Below are positions 1-11,237 of a DNA stretch of 64,000 bases, in pieces. The translations under genes were made by a program, and so were the position numbers. The stretch is from positions 27,636,339 to 27,700,338 of the forward strand of contig CM070631.1 in the NCBI GenBank assembly GCA_036346255.1, in the 5' to 3' direction. Under the pieces are notes generated by a model, which saw only the letters and a list, made by a program, of their open reading frames with translations, searched no databases and was not told the DNA's origin. The first letter of the stretch is position 1, and the number at the start of each line of letters is the position of its first letter. The DNA is from Ampelocalamus luodianensis. Taxonomy: Eukaryota; Streptophyta; Magnoliopsida; Poales; Poaceae.

Positions 1-718
1 GTTTTTCTGGGTATAACTCTCCAACGTCGTTTTTGTTGGTGGGTGGTATAAATACCCCCCCCAACTACTCAAGGGCTGGGTGCTAGACTACATTTAACAC
101 CCCTAGAGCCTTGAGCATTCATTCAACTCCTCAAATACACTTGTGCACTTCTTGAGAGGTTGTTGAGCTCATTCAAGTGCATTCATCATTCTAGTTGATC
201 ATCTTGCACTTGAGTGTTGTCAAGCGAAGGTTATTGATTTGTTACTCTTGGAGTTTTGCCGAACTCCTAGACGGCTTGGCGGTGATTGAACGGTGATCTC
301 TTCAAGAAGATTGTGAAGTGGCCCGGTGCCGAGTTTGTGAGTGGTTTGGTGTTCACCATCTCCGGAGCGGAGGAAGAACAACCAATAGTGATCGAGGAAA
401 GGCTTAATTGGTGGAGCTGGCTTGATTTGTTCAAGCTCCCTCAACGTGGACTAGTGAAGACCGGCAAATCTTCGACACCACGGGAAAAACCTCATTGTCT
501 CACTTGTGGTTATTTCTTGTCTTTACTTATTTCGCACTTATAATTCAAGCATTATCTTGTGTTAAATTGCTTAGTTAGAATTATATCTTGTATTGACATT
601 AGCTCCTTATTGTGTTAGAAAGTATTTGCTAGAACCTTGTAGCTCTAAGTTTAATTTGGTCGATTAATTTTAGAAACCTCCTATTCACCCCCTCTAGTCG
701 GTTATCCTTGATCCTACA
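1..718 (+). mobile_element. 3' part of a Copia-type LTR, cut by the window edge
   Basis: The sequence has a TATA box near its start and runs to ATCCTACA at 711-718, preceded by CACCCCCTCTAGTCGG. The Copia LTRs at 33223, 43368 and 48019, read on the minus strand, end in the same way (TTCACCCCCTCTAGTCGCC). No primer-binding site follows 718, so this is a solo or 3' LTR rather than a 5' LTR. ORFs inside it are short and not gene-like. The 5' end lies outside the window. Confidence 0.75.
47..54 (+). promoter_or_regulatory. TATA box of the LTR promoter
   Basis: TATAAATA followed by a C-rich run, at the place expected between U3 and R of a plant LTR. The other Copia LTRs in the window carry the same octamer on their coding strand. 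Confidence 0.55.
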
Positions 719-2895
719 CTTGTACGTACATGCGTGTGTACCATGGCCTATCGAAATAATTTGTAAATCTCGACATCTATTTGGAGTACTTATTCGATCT
801 CAAAGTAGTGACAAGTGACAACTTAAAAATATAACTAGACATATTTAAATCCACTCTTCCAATATGCCTAAAAAGAGATGTTCCAGTACAATGTGCCTCC
901 AACAATTATGTTGTTGTGGACAGAATGCATTAATAGTGCCATATTACTGCTACAAGGTTGATTCTTCAAGGCTTGTATCAGACGGTAGTAAGCATGAACA
1001 TTTTTCCAATGACCTTTTGCACAAGTATGCTACTGGGCATTCATTTCAGCAATAAGCTTTAATTATAACACCGCAAGAAACATCACAACTAGCTGCTGAT
1101 GCCATTCAAAATACATGACTACATGACTAGTACTACTTTATGGCATAATAGGAGATGAAAAAGGTATTTGCTACTGCTAGCTGACATTCTACTGCTATAA
1201 CATTCTAGTACACAATATTGTCAGCAAAAGTCGTCCAGTACATGATAAGCTTTCAGCACATCAAGTTTCTACTACAATGGTAGTCTACATTAATAACATA
1301 ATCAACACTTTGAATTCTCTAATACATTACACCAATTATGTTCTTCTAGCTGCTGGAGTGCTTTGGTGGACCGGGGATGGTTCTTCAAGATTATCCTTTA
1401 CATGATTCCAACATCCCAGATGCAAAACAACGAGTAGAGTAGAACTGCACCAATTAAACCAAAAAAAACATGAGTTATTTTGACTAGAACTACAGAAATC
1501 TCGAAGGGGCGGAACAAAAGATTTCTAGTACATGAAAATTAATAGTACATTATGAACACAAAAGGTGCTAGTCCAACTCTCTAGCTGCTTGTGAGTTGTG
1601 ACCTTCTTGGTACTCTAGTTTTGTACACTTAGCTAACACCATTGGCATCACTCATAAATAATGTAATGGAACTGTTTGCAAGTTCAAAATATTGAAAGCA
1701 TGAAGCCAAATGGAACCTCGAATTTTATAGCACAAGATGAAACTCACATTTAGATCAGACTAAAAGCTGAGCATACCTCCAAGAGTCCAAGTTAAGCATG
1801 AGTTACAGATTAACAGTAATGTTATTATGGGAAAGATGTACATTGGGAGCATTGCCAAATTAAAGAAAATCAACTGAGAAAATATTCAAATCATGCAATC
1901 AATGGTATCTCAAATTTAATGCTCCAGTGAGCAGGAACAACCACGGTGTGCATTGCATTAGGAAAGTAATGCTCCTGTGAGCAGTGGTACTGATTGCTAT
2001 AAGCCAAATTGCTCCAAATTGCTTCATACAAATTGCATTCATACAAGAGCAAGAAAATGGTGCCAGGGGAGGAGACAGGTACTCACTGGGGGAGGCGGCA
2101 TCGGGGTCGTTGGGAGGAGGCGACGTCAGGGTCGTCGCAGGAGGAAGGGTCGGCGTCGGGGTCGTCGGGAGGCGGCGGCAGTGTCTTCCTCGTGGGGGCG
2201 ACGACGTTGGGGGGATGGAGGGCCGGCACCGGAGGAGGAAGGGCCGGCGTCGGGGTCGTCAGGAGGAGGCGACGACGTCTTCCTCGCGGGGGCGACGGCG
2301 TTCGGGGAGGGGAGGGGAGGCGGCGGCATGAGGAAGGGGAGCGGTGGCGTGGGGGGGACAGCGTGGTGGGGGAGGGGATTTGAGGCGACGGCGTGGTGGG
2401 TGAACCGAAGGGAATCGGGGGAGAGGAATACGGAACAGCAAAAAAATTGGAGGATTGAGATTTATATACAATGGCATTTTATAGGTAATTTCAACGAACT
2501 TTAGTGGCAGACTGTTATTTCATTTCACAAAAGCAAAAAAAAGCACATCTCCTATGACTTATGGTTTTTATGCTTAAATTGGTTTAAGCTTTTTATAAGT
2601 TGGATAAAAAAATCACCTTTTTGTTTAGACTTAGAATTTTTGCTTTTAAATCAAAGAAAAAGCCAAAACAAACATGGCTATATGTGCAAGTGGAAGAGCT
2701 GCTAGAACTAGGCCTGCCTCTGCATCTGATTGAGGTCGTTCGTTAGTCGTTGCCATGGGGATGCAATAAGTCGTCTTTCGTGGTTAGTGTATGGTGCTTA
2801 CTTCTAACGCTGCTGTGGAAAAGAAGTTACGAAAAATATATTACCCTACTTGATAAATTAGATTATTCAATGATTGTCGTCTCACATTTCATTAT
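719..2895. other. Unassigned AT-rich sequence with a GC-rich island
   Basis: I see no supportable gene. 719-2040 is AT-rich with no long frame; a 16-base phrase (ATGCTCC[A/T]GTGAGCAG) occurs twice, 50 bases apart, near 1919 and 1969. 2050-2400 is strongly GC-rich and open in several frames on both strands because of its composition. 2500-2690 returns to AT-rich sequence. It could be the 5' part of a gene or transposon reading on the minus strand, but no domain is recognisable. Confidence 0.4.
2139..2326. repeat. GC-rich tandem repeat, two units of about 94 bp
   Basis: The unit starting AGGAGGAAGGGTCGGCG at 2139 recurs at 2233 as AGGAGGAAGGGCCGGCG. Both continue through a CGGGGTCGTC block and a TCTTCCTCG block. 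Frames here encode only Gly/Arg- or Pro-rich low-complexity peptides. Confidence 0.6.
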
Positions 2896-3182
2896 TGAGT
2901 TGCATACACCAACCAGTTCACCCAAAATCTTAAGCTGATGAGGAAAGGTGAACAATTCACTTATACTTCAACATTTCTCCTCATATGTAAGTTACCTCAG
3001 ACCTAAGATTTGGAATAATAGAAATGAGCTGTAATTATTTTCTTAATTGCGTCAACCCGGTCTTGAACTCAAGACCTTTTAGCTCTGATACCATATTGAG
3101 TTGTATGCACCAATCAATTCATCCAAAATCTTAAACTAATGACAAAAGATGAACAATTCACTTGTACTTAACATTCATCTCA
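2896..3182 (-). mobile_element. SMART/TRIM: miniature LTR retrotransposon
   Basis: Two direct repeats of 86-88 bp (2896-2983 and 3097-3182) share TGAGTTG[C/T]AT[A/G]CACCAA and end in CTCA. They flank about 113 bp of internal sequence. Directly inside the right copy is GCTCTGATACCA (3082-3093), the reverse complement of the initiator-Met tRNA primer-binding site TGGTATCAGAGC. This gives minus-strand orientation. Total length is 287 bp with no coding capacity, which fits the SMART/TRIM class of grasses. I could not define a clean target-site duplication. Confidence 0.75.
3082..3093 (-). other. Primer-binding site (initiator Met tRNA) of the SMART element
   Basis: TGGTATCAGAGC on the minus strand, three bases inside the LTR copy ending at 3097. 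Confidence 0.75.
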
Positions 3183-3454
3183 TATGTTATTTATGGGACG
3201 CTATAATACAACTGCTCGCAACTTGATTAAAAAAAAGGCATCTAACCAAACACCCAAGTACATAAAAAACGGCCCAATCAAATATAATTGTCATAAAGCA
3301 ATGGCAAACTTCCAATACTACTACATGACGTCATTGCTTATGATCAAGTTTGTACTAAACAAGTATATGAAGACGAAAGTTAAACGAGAGCCGAATCCAA
3401 CGTGGCACTACAAAAAATAATCCACATATTGTTTCAAGATCCTTCCAGAAAAAG

Positions 3455-3599
3455 ATTTTTTTAGATAATGAGAGTACAACTCTCGGTCTCTGCACCAACT
3501 AAGGATGCACACAACCATTACACCATCATCAGCTAAAAACTTAAAACAAAAAACGGCTAAAAGCCAACAATGACAAACAAATTGTCATGCAAAGGCTAG
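3455..3599 (-). mobile_element. LINE 3' end, left of the CACTA insertion
   Basis: On the minus strand this reads into CTCATTATCTAAAAAAA, a poly-A end. The same 3' terminal phrases (TTTAGATAATG, CTCTGCA, ATGCACACA on the + strand) recur at the 3' end of the full LINE at 21776 and at 32268. The element continues at 11256 beyond the CACTA insertion. Confidence 0.6.
3597..3599. repeat. Target-site duplication TAG, left
   Basis: TAG directly before CACTACTACA. The matching TAG is at 11253-11255. Three-base duplications are the rule for CACTA elements. Confidence 0.85.
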
Positions 3600-3612
3600 C
3601 ACTACTACAAAA
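3600..3612 (+). repeat. CACTA terminal inverted repeat, left
   Basis: CACTACTACAAAA, paired with 11238-11252 on the opposite strand. Confidence 0.9.
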
Positions 3613-3639
3613 CAGGCCATACCAGACACCTCATTACAG

Positions 3640-4035
3640 ACGGTTCCAAAGGAGCCGTCTGTGTTGAACTTATACACACGGTTCCATTTGGAATAAATGC
3701 GTGATCTGCGCCTCATCACGAGCGGTTCTTAATACCAACCGTTTGTGATACTTTACAGACGGTTGGTAATAAGAACCGTCTGTGATAGTTCCTCATCACA
3801 GACGGTTGATATTATGAACCGTTTGTGATACTTCACAGACGGTTCATAATATCAACCGTCTGGGATGAGTACGCCTTATCACAGACGGTTTGAAAATAAA
3901 ACCGTCTATGAAGTATCACAGACGATTCAATTTTAGAACCGTCGGTAATATTTTAGTATCACAGACGGCTATATTAAATAACCGTCTGTGATAGTATTAT
4001 CACAGACGGTTCCAAGATAGAACCATCTGTGATAT
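3640..4035. repeat. CACTA subterminal repeat array, left
   Basis: At least a dozen copies of ACAGACGGTT or its complement AACCGTCTGT, often in back-to-back pairs spaced by AT-rich linkers so that whole units are palindromic. Subterminal arrays like this bind the TNPA-type protein in studied CACTA elements. One copy near 3715 reads CACGAGCGG where the consensus is CACAGACGG. Confidence 0.85.
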
Positions 4036-4264
4036 TTCTTTCCTACCTCTTCATCTCCCGCGCGATCGATGTGTCTCTTCATCTCACCAACGCAGAACCG
4101 CCGTCTCTTCGTCTCGCACGCCAACTACATGCGTCTCTTCGTCTCACATGCCAGTTACTCCTAATTCTTTATAAGACGGAATAATTCACCGAAGATTAAA
4201 CTCCTCCCATCGCTCTTCGTCTCACGGTTTTGAGTACATATACGCAGCAATCGCCAAGGTGAGC

Positions 4265-5070
4265 ATGCAGAGCATTCAGGCCAGCACCAAGGCGAGGAGG
4301 TCGGTGATCGCCGCTCTTTCTCACGATGTCGTCGTCGACATCGTCGGCCGTGTGGCCGCGAGCTCTCCTCAGCCCATGGAGGACCTATGCAGCCTACGAT
4401 TAATGTACGTACATCTTTATATCTACAATATACGTACGTCGTACTACTATTTATTCTAACATCTTGAATTTTGTATGTACGTATATTAGAGTTGCAAGGC
4501 CTTGTACAAGGTGTCCAAGGAACGCGCCGTGGGGAGGCGCGTGGCGCTGGAGCGAGAGGAGGCGATGAAGTGGCAGGACAACGAGCGCTACCTCGCCGTC
4601 GTCAACCACCGGCGCGCGCGAAACCCGGGCTTGTTTCATCGTCGGCCTCGGGCTTGTCTTCGCGCCCAAGACATGCGGCGCGCCTCATGTTCCTTGAGCG
4701 GGCGGCGTGGTCGGCCACAAGGCGCGGCCTCGTGCTCGGTCTCCTCCTACACGATCGGCGAACGCGCGACGTTGGGAAGCACTACATCGGCCAGTCGAGG
4801 ACGAGCCGACCGGCGGCGGGTGCGAGCGGCCAAGACCAGCCGGGAGTGCGGCGGTGCGAGGCTCGCCGCGGACATGGTCGAGCGGCGCGTGGGGAAGAAG
4901 GCGGGACACCGGGCGGGTGTGGCGCTGTCGGAGGATGGCCGGTGCCGGTGCACGAGCACCGGCTGCGGTGTGGAAGGGTGGGGCGACTCGTCGTCTTCTG
5001 CGATGACGATCGCAGAATTAGGCATGAGTATGCCAGTTTCTTTGCAAAAGTGTTGGACTATTTGCCATAA
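4265..5070 (+). pseudogene. Captured host gene fragment: F-box/Sel1-like protein, broken frame
   Basis: A GC-rich gene piece unlike the surrounding transposon. Exon 1 (4265-4404) starts ATG and encodes LSHDVVVDIVGRVAASS and DLCSL, an F-box-like start. An intron with GTACGT donor and TTAGAG acceptor follows, and exon 2 opens near 4492 with CKALYKVSKERAVGRRVALE. Further along, pieces of CFIVGLGLVFA, FLERAAWS and VLGLLL appear in different frames, and the end reads CDDDRRIRHEYASFFAKV. This order matches a grass family of F-box proteins with Sel1-like repeats and a Cys-rich tail. At least four frame changes separate the pieces. The family name is from memory and the protein could not now be made. 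It lies between the left subterminal repeats and the transposase, so the CACTA probably acquired it from the host genome. Confidence 0.6.
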
Positions 5071-5324
5071 AATTTCAGTTTTTTAGGTTTCTAGAAAGGT
5101 GGTGTAGCTGGACTATTTTTCAAATTAAATGAATTTTTAGATATACGGTCCACAAGGACAGGAGGGATTACAATTCCACGTTGACATCAAAATATACGCA
5201 CGACATATTACAAGTCCATAACACATGATGTTATGGAATAAATTAATTACAATGGAGCAATTTCTTAATTAAAATATAGCCCTTCATGATGATCGACGCG
5301 CATATAGCTAGCTTCCTCGCTGGG
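5071..5324. other. Spacer between captured gene and transposase
   Basis: AT-rich sequence between the converging ends of the captured gene (+) and the transposase (-). It may hold both 3' ends. No other feature seen. Confidence 0.4.
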
Positions 5325-7130
5325 TTATTCCTCGAGCCTGATGCCATCTCCGAAAGGAGGCAACTCGTCAAATTGATTGTATTCTTCCTCGTCCACTATA
5401 TTCTCAACTTCGACAATCCTTCTTTTTCCATGAAGAACTACGTGACGCTTCTTATTTGCCGGGTCGGTTACATAGAAGACTTGAACAACTTGGTTGCTTG
5501 ATCACGAATGGTTCGTCTTTGTATCCGACACGATCGAGGTCCACGGTAGTGACGCCGTACTTGTCGACCTTCACCTGTGGGAGATGGACCCAACGACACC
5601 GAAATAGGGGGATCTTGAAAAGCACGTAGTCGAGCTCCCATATCTCCTCTATTTGCCCATAGTACGAGCTCCTCAGCCCATCGATGCGAATGCATCTATC
5701 ACGGACACTCTTTATTACGGGTGTGCTCTTCCTATCCTGAGCTGCCATATAAAATGTGTACCCATTTATGTCGTATCCTTGCCATGTGATAATTGTAAAT
5801 TGTGGCCCTTTTGCCAACCATAGCAGCGTATCATCACTTGATGACCTCCCAGTCATGATTCGCACCTTTAACCATTCGTTGAACCGACGGTTGTGCTCTC
5901 TCGTGATCCAAACCTCCGGCCGGTGCGGATTACGTTGGTGTACCATGTCTTTGTGCTCGTCGATGTGCGGGGACACTTGGGTCATGTGTTGCAAGACCGT
6001 GAAATGGGATTGAGCGTACATATCGGATCGGGAGTGATTGATTTCCTTCGATGGTCTGATACCATCCAACCTTCCTCGTGGCGAGATAGAGGCACACCTA
6101 TCGGTTCCACGAGCCATGTAGTCGACGCAGAACTCAATGACCTCTTCGGTTGCATAACCTTCGATGATCTGCCCTCCGGTCGAGATCGATTCCGTGCGTA
6201 GGACTTGAGAATTCCCATATACCTCTCGAGCGGGTACATATGGCGTAGGAACACAGGACCGCATATCTTTATCTCTTTCACAAGATGAACAATGAGATGG
6301 ACCATGATATCGAAAAATGACGGAGGGAAATACATCTAAAGTTGACATAGAGTCATCACCACCTCGGCCTGTAGAGCATCTAGTCCTTCGGGATCGATGA
6401 CCTTCTGAGCAATTGAGTTGAAGAAATAACACAGCCTCAAGATTGCCACTCGGACCTTGTTCGGCAAGATACCCCTAATTGCAACAGGAAACATTTGTGT
6501 CATCAGCACATGACAATCATGAGACTTCATACCAATTAATTTCAAATCTTGCATAAAAACAAGTTTCTTAATGTTAGCGGAGTAACCAGACGGGACTTTG
6601 ACACCATGCAAGCTTTGGCACAATTCATTTCTCTCGGCCTTGGACATAGTGTAGCAAGCTAGTGGAAGGTATGTTCGTCCTTTATCGGTCTCTTTCGGTG
6701 CTAACTCGGTCCTTATGTTCATATCAACCAAGTCACGTCGTGCGTTAACACCATCCTTTGTTTTGCCACTAATGTTGATGAGAGACCAATCAAGCTTTCA
6801 CATACATTCTTCTCCACGTGCATGGCGTCGATGCGATGACGAACTTCTAAGTGCTCCCAATAAGGCAAGTCCCAAAAATTGACCGCTTCTTCGGATGTTC
6901 TTCGGCGGATTTTTAATTTACGTTCCTTCCCAAGCACAACATCGATATCCTTAACCATATCATAGACCTCTTTCCTCTAAAAACCCTTGGAGCCGAACTG
7001 TCCTCCTTATTTCCGTCCGAATTGTTTTTCATCTTGCGGTATGGGTGACTCTGAGAAGGAACCTACGGTGGCGCATATACACGATTTCTGCGAGTTGTTC
7101 ACCATACACTCTCCGTAGCATCTAAGCGGT
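5325..7130 (-). pseudogene. CACTA transposase (TNP2 with DUF4218/DUF4216 regions), decayed
   Basis: Read from 7130 downward. The piece at 6719-7110 carries the TNP2 signature FWDLPYWEHLEVRHRIDAMH followed by VEKNVCESLIG. 6336-6731 carries KSHDCHVLMTQMFPVAIRGI and 5982-6335 carries MVHLIVHLVKEIKICGPVF (DUF4218-like). 5452-6200 carries YYGQIEEIWELDYVLFKIPL, then KYGVTTVDLDRVGYKDEPFV (DUF4216-like). A further shifted frame runs to a stop at 5325 through EEEYNQFDELPPFG. There are at least four frameshifts, near 6720, 6340, 6200 and 5500, and the N-terminal part of the transposase is missing. The protein would normally bind and cut the CACTA termini; as written it is non-functional. Confidence 0.85.
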
Positions 7131-7414
7131 CTTGGACGGGCTTTGGCTCCTTTAAATCTTGAAGCAAAGTAATCGATTAGAGCTCATAGTTTGAATTTAT
7201 ACTATCATATTCATTTCTTGAAGAGTATAGACAATAGGATTGAGATGGCAAAGACTTGTTCTTTTGCAACTCTCATACGAGCACAAACTACCATCAATCC
7301 TTCTTTATATATTACGTTTGTGCATCATTTTCGGTTAAGTTGAGTAAATCGCTTGAATCAGTCGATTAGAGCTTACGCATATTGCTTCGTGCATATGTAG
7401 ATAGCAAGTAGCGA
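7131..7414. other. Spacer between divergent CACTA genes
   Basis: AT-rich stretch between the truncated transposase (reading left) and the TNPA-like gene (reading right). A shared promoter would be expected here, but I see no distinct element. Confidence 0.35.
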
Positions 7415-8531
7415 CATGGCGTCTGCACCGTCTTCTCGCCGTCATCGGCGTCGCGAATGCGTCTGGATCTCAGGAAAGTGGTACATACGCGAGATGGCAG
7501 AGGAACATCGAAAATTCCTCCAGGCCTAATGACCGTCACGGAGGTCAATGCCAATGGGATCCCTGTGAGTCCCCCCAAAGCAGCGGCGAGATTCCGGATC
7601 ATGTGCGGGATACTTGGAAGGAACGGGTCCCCATCACCACACCGAGCCGGACAACGTGTCGGATGTTCGAGACGCCAGCTGTGGGATGAAGTTTTAAAAT
7701 CGTTCACTTTCCCAGCCGCAGATCTGGCGCGCGTGGAACAGCAGGCGTTGCTCTCGATTGGAAAGGCGTGGAGGACTTTCAAGAGCGTGCTTGTCACAAA
7801 TGCGTGAACACGGTCGAACGCCCTTCACGGCGTATAAATTCTTGTCGCGGGATATATGGGGCGCCTTTGTGCAAATGAAGACGGCGCCAATTTCTTAAGG
7901 AAAGTGCGGCGCACAAGGCTCTCGGACAATCGAACACTCACCCCACAAACTCGGCACCGCTGGAGTGCGCGGTAAAACCACACAATGGGCGGGAGGGCGA
8001 AGCGCAACAAGGCCATTTCTTTGAGATCACGACAGCGCGCTCTCTCTTGGTTAAGAGCGAGGGCATCGATCCACGTCTTGGCGAAATCTCTTTCACAAAC
8101 CCTGACCAGGGATGTGGCCAACCGTGTGTAAATATATCTTGAACTACCTAGTTGTTAATAAGTCCATAACTTCATAATGTCTATAATAACATGATGACCT
8201 CTTGCAGCAAGAATTGAGTTCCGCATGTTCCGAAGGCTCCTTCCAAGTAGACAGGGAGAAGGATATACTATCTATGGCTCTGGGAAATAAGGAGCACCCG
8301 AGTCGCACACGAGGCAAAGGGGTTAACGTATCTTTGAGGGATGGATTCCCAGACGACTACTACACGTATAGGAGCAGGAAGAGATCCAAGGCCGAGTACG
8401 ACACAGAGTTGGAACATGTGCTTACTACAAAATTTGAAGGAAGAGAACGAGTGCTTACTGCAAAATTTGAAGAAAAGATAGCAAGATTGCGGGACCAAGT
8501 GAATCAACTCCTACTCCTCAACGATGCATAA
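7415..8531 (+). pseudogene. TNPA-like CACTA protein (plant En/Spm Transposase_24 type), frameshifted
   Basis: The frame at 7457-7807 encodes PPGLMTVTEVNANGIPVSPP, then KAAARFRIMCGILGR and FTFPAADLARVEQQALLSIG followed by KAWRTFKS, the core of the Transposase_24 family. The next piece in another frame (about 7820-8125) includes TAYKFLSRDIWGAFVQMKT. After an intron with acceptor at 8207, the exon at 8208-8531 encodes REKDILSMALGNKEHPSRTR, YTYRSRKRSK and a charged coiled-coil end. TNPA-type proteins bind the subterminal repeats and assist transposition. At least three one- or two-base frame changes occur, for example near 7620 and 7885. Confidence 0.75.
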
Positions 8532-8540
8532 GCCGCCCCG

Positions 8541-10553
8541 TTGTTTTGGGAGCAGTCCTCCTCAACATCGGAGTGGCGTTGCGTCCACGCAAAATTATGA
8601 ACATGATGACGTCCAATTACCTATCGGCGATATCAAGGTAATGTACATCTCGGAATGCTCCAAAGATAGACCTATAGGACGCCTTAGCTAATTGCGTGTC
8701 GTTTTGTAGGAGCCGACGCCTTTGCACGCTCCAAGTGAGTATGGTTGGGATGTCTATTGAGGTTTGGCGTGGGGTGGCGTATCCATGCATGGAAGGGATA
8801 GTGCGACCGGGTGCCCGTGTGCTTTGCAGGTTACGCCGGTCCAAGTGGACATGGTACATGACAATTTTAAGGCCGTCTACCGGAGATTCACCGAACGGCG
8901 ACATCGTAACACTAGGGGATGCCGTATGCGGTTTTATCCGATGGTCCAAGAAGGACATCGCCACGACCTGCGGTGCGCCTCAACCTTTGATGACTCCACC
9001 CCAACCATCTCGACACGACCATGCCTCTCCAACAGGACCCAAGAAGGACATCGCCTGCACCCTGCAGATCTTTGCCTCAACCTCGATGACTCTACCCCAA
9101 CCATCTCGCACGACCATGCCTCTCAACAGACCCTCCATGACTACACCTCAACCTTCGCGAAGCCCGCCTCATCGGTTCCGTGGAGAAGACACCGAACGAA
9201 CAAAAAAGCGTGCGCCGTTTGGTTCCCGAGTCGTCTCACGGGAGGGCGCGTAGCGAGCAAGTCGTTCGAGACAAATCGAAATCGAAGAACATTAAGGCGC
9301 TTCCGCCTCCTAACCCTAAGAAATACTCTTTCGAAGTCCGTTGGCGACCACCGCATATTGGTCTCGCTTGGATTAGGTTGTCGAGTTTGCATACAGTACT
9401 TGCACAAGACCAAAGAGAAAGGTGCGCTGATGGAATCATCATCGATACACGGAGGACTATTTCCTCCACGGGCGGCCCCTTCGTCGTGGGCTTCGGCGAC
9501 TTATTCGACCTATTCAACCTCAAAGCCCTCGATGCCTCACTTCTACGATCTTTGGACATCGTAAGTGTGTACAATCAAGTTCTACATTCACGTAATACCG
9601 AATATAACAACTCATTGCTTATGTATAGATACATGATTAAAAATGCTCGGCGATTGAAAGAACCAGTGGGTTTCCTCGACCCACACGTGGTCTCTGAGCA
9701 AACCATCTTGGCAGACGCATCCTACGTCGAGAAATACATAACGGCAGGATTGCTTGCTCAAAACGACAAGGACTACATAATGGTGCCCTACAACCAGAAG
9801 TAAGTGCTTCACTACTTGCTATACAAATTTCATTTGTACTTTATACGCAGCACGAACTTAGGTTTAATAACTCAAGCGACATACATGAGTAGGCACCGTT
9901 GGGTCCTTTTAGTCATTATACCAAAGAGGAACCAGGTACTATACCTTGATTCCCTAATGAAAAAAATCCACGACTTCACCCTTGTGCGAGGAGTACTCGA
10001 CAGGTGTGCTTATTTCCTCCATACATAACTCTATTGTAGTCTTCCTTCGTTTGAAATGGCCGAGGTTAACTTTTTGGAAACTTGTAGGTCGTTCATCTCC
10101 TATATTGCCGAGGGAGGGCTATACAAGGGAACAAACGCCACATTTAATCATAGGACGCGATTTCCGGTATGTGCTACAACACAATAATTCTATCATACTT
10201 CGTAATAATGCGTCTCGAACTGACTATACCTATATATATAATTCTATTTTTGCGATGTAAATCGGCAAAAGCGTAAGAATGTGCATTCTCGTTTGCCATC
10301 ATATGCAGATTCTCATGAGTGCTAAGTTGGAGGATCCCGAGGTTGGTCAATCTCGCAATAATTATTTCCTAATTATAAATTTAAATATATATGCTTACTA
10401 CTTCACTCTTGCTAGCTACAGATCTTCAATATAGATTTAGATTCACTTGTTCAGAGAGAGATCTCGGATGTTCGAGGGAAGCTCTGCACCTTCATCATGA
10501 CAGATATCATTAGCGCCAACGGAGAGTTTCACTACTCCAACACCGCTGAATGA
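8541..10553 (+). pseudogene. CACTA Ulp1-like (C48-type) gene, multi-exon, probably decayed
   Basis: The N-terminal region (8541-9260) encodes a piece with NGDIVTLGDAVCGFIRW and a Pro/Thr-rich linker built from a direct repeat. Exons I can place downstream are 9629-9799 (RRLKEPVGFLDPHVVSEQ and KDYIMVPYNQ), 9893-10003 (HRWVLLVIIPKRNQVLYLDS), one after 10034 (CRSFISYIAEGGLYKGTNAT) and a last exon to TGA at 10551-10553. The segment HRWVLLVIIP is the His region of the Ulp1-like domain that many plant CACTA and Mutator elements carry. I could not find the catalytic-Cys segment after RTRFP, so protease activity is doubtful. It runs in the same direction as the TNPA-like gene. Confidence 0.65.
8975..9135 (+). 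repeat. Direct repeat in the Pro/Thr linker
   Basis: A unit of about 55 bp built on ACCCCAACCATCTCG and CGACCATGCCTCTC occurs at about 8985-9032 and again at about 9090-9130. Confidence 0.6.
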
Positions 10554-10784
10554 TTCATTAATGTAATTCACTTTGAATAGTTGTAATTCAATTGTAACTC
10601 CTGAGGCTAGTCAATATTTGATACATATTCGTGTCGAATTGATTTTGAGTTAAATGATCACTTTGAGTGTCAATGATTGATTCATCTGTAATGTATCTAT
10701 TTTCTGCCTGCTTGTTTTCAGAGGGCATAGCTAGCAATTCCTGAGGCTAGCCGAAATTCAAAATTAAATTGGTTATGCTGAAAG

Positions 10785-11235
10785 AGCTATCACAGACGGT
10801 TCATAACTATCGCCGTCTGTGATAGATGGATATCACAGACGGTTCGTAAATATCGTCGTCTATGATATATTGATATCACGGACGGGTCATAATTATCACC
10901 GTCTGTGATATGTGGATATTTCAGACGGTGCTAATTATGACCCGTCTGTGATATGCATATATCACAGACTGCGATATTTACGTGCGCGATATCCATATAT
11001 CACGAGCGGTGCGAATTATGAACCATCGTGATATATGGATATCACAGACGGTTCATAATTCGCACCGTCTGTGATATATGGATATCACATACGGTTGTTA
11101 ATTAGAACCGTCTGTGTTGTTACTTATCACAGACGATTTTTTAACCGTCTGTGATAACTGACGTTATCACAGACTTACAAAAACACAAACGGTGCCGAAC
11201 CGTCTGTGATGACGGTTCCGAACCGTCTTTGATAA
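10785..11235. repeat. CACTA subterminal repeat array, right
   Basis: More than a dozen ATCACAGACGGTT units and complements, many arranged as near-palindromes joined by a GATATAT spacer. Two units near 10966-11030 are degraded in the same way as the Copia copy: CACGAGCGG for CACAGACGG and CATCGTGATA for CGTCTGTGATA. Confidence 0.85.
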
Positions 11236-11237
11236 CG

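Noticed and set aside
1977..2504. 175-codon Gly/Arg-rich frame
   Set aside because: GC-rich tandem repeat open in at least four frames. No homology recognised.
3082..3093. tRNA-like GCTCTGATACCA, also at 43354
   Set aside because: Complement of a retrotransposon primer-binding site. No cloverleaf around it, so not a tRNA gene.
3640..4035. Regularly spaced repeats that could suggest a CRISPR array
   Set aside because: Units are palindromic and variable, spacers are 10-40 bp and AT-rich, and they lie inside CACTA termini of a plant genome.
7366..8121. Minus-strand frames of 143 and 98 codons
   Set aside because: Shadows of the TNPA-like gene, which shows family motifs on the + strand.
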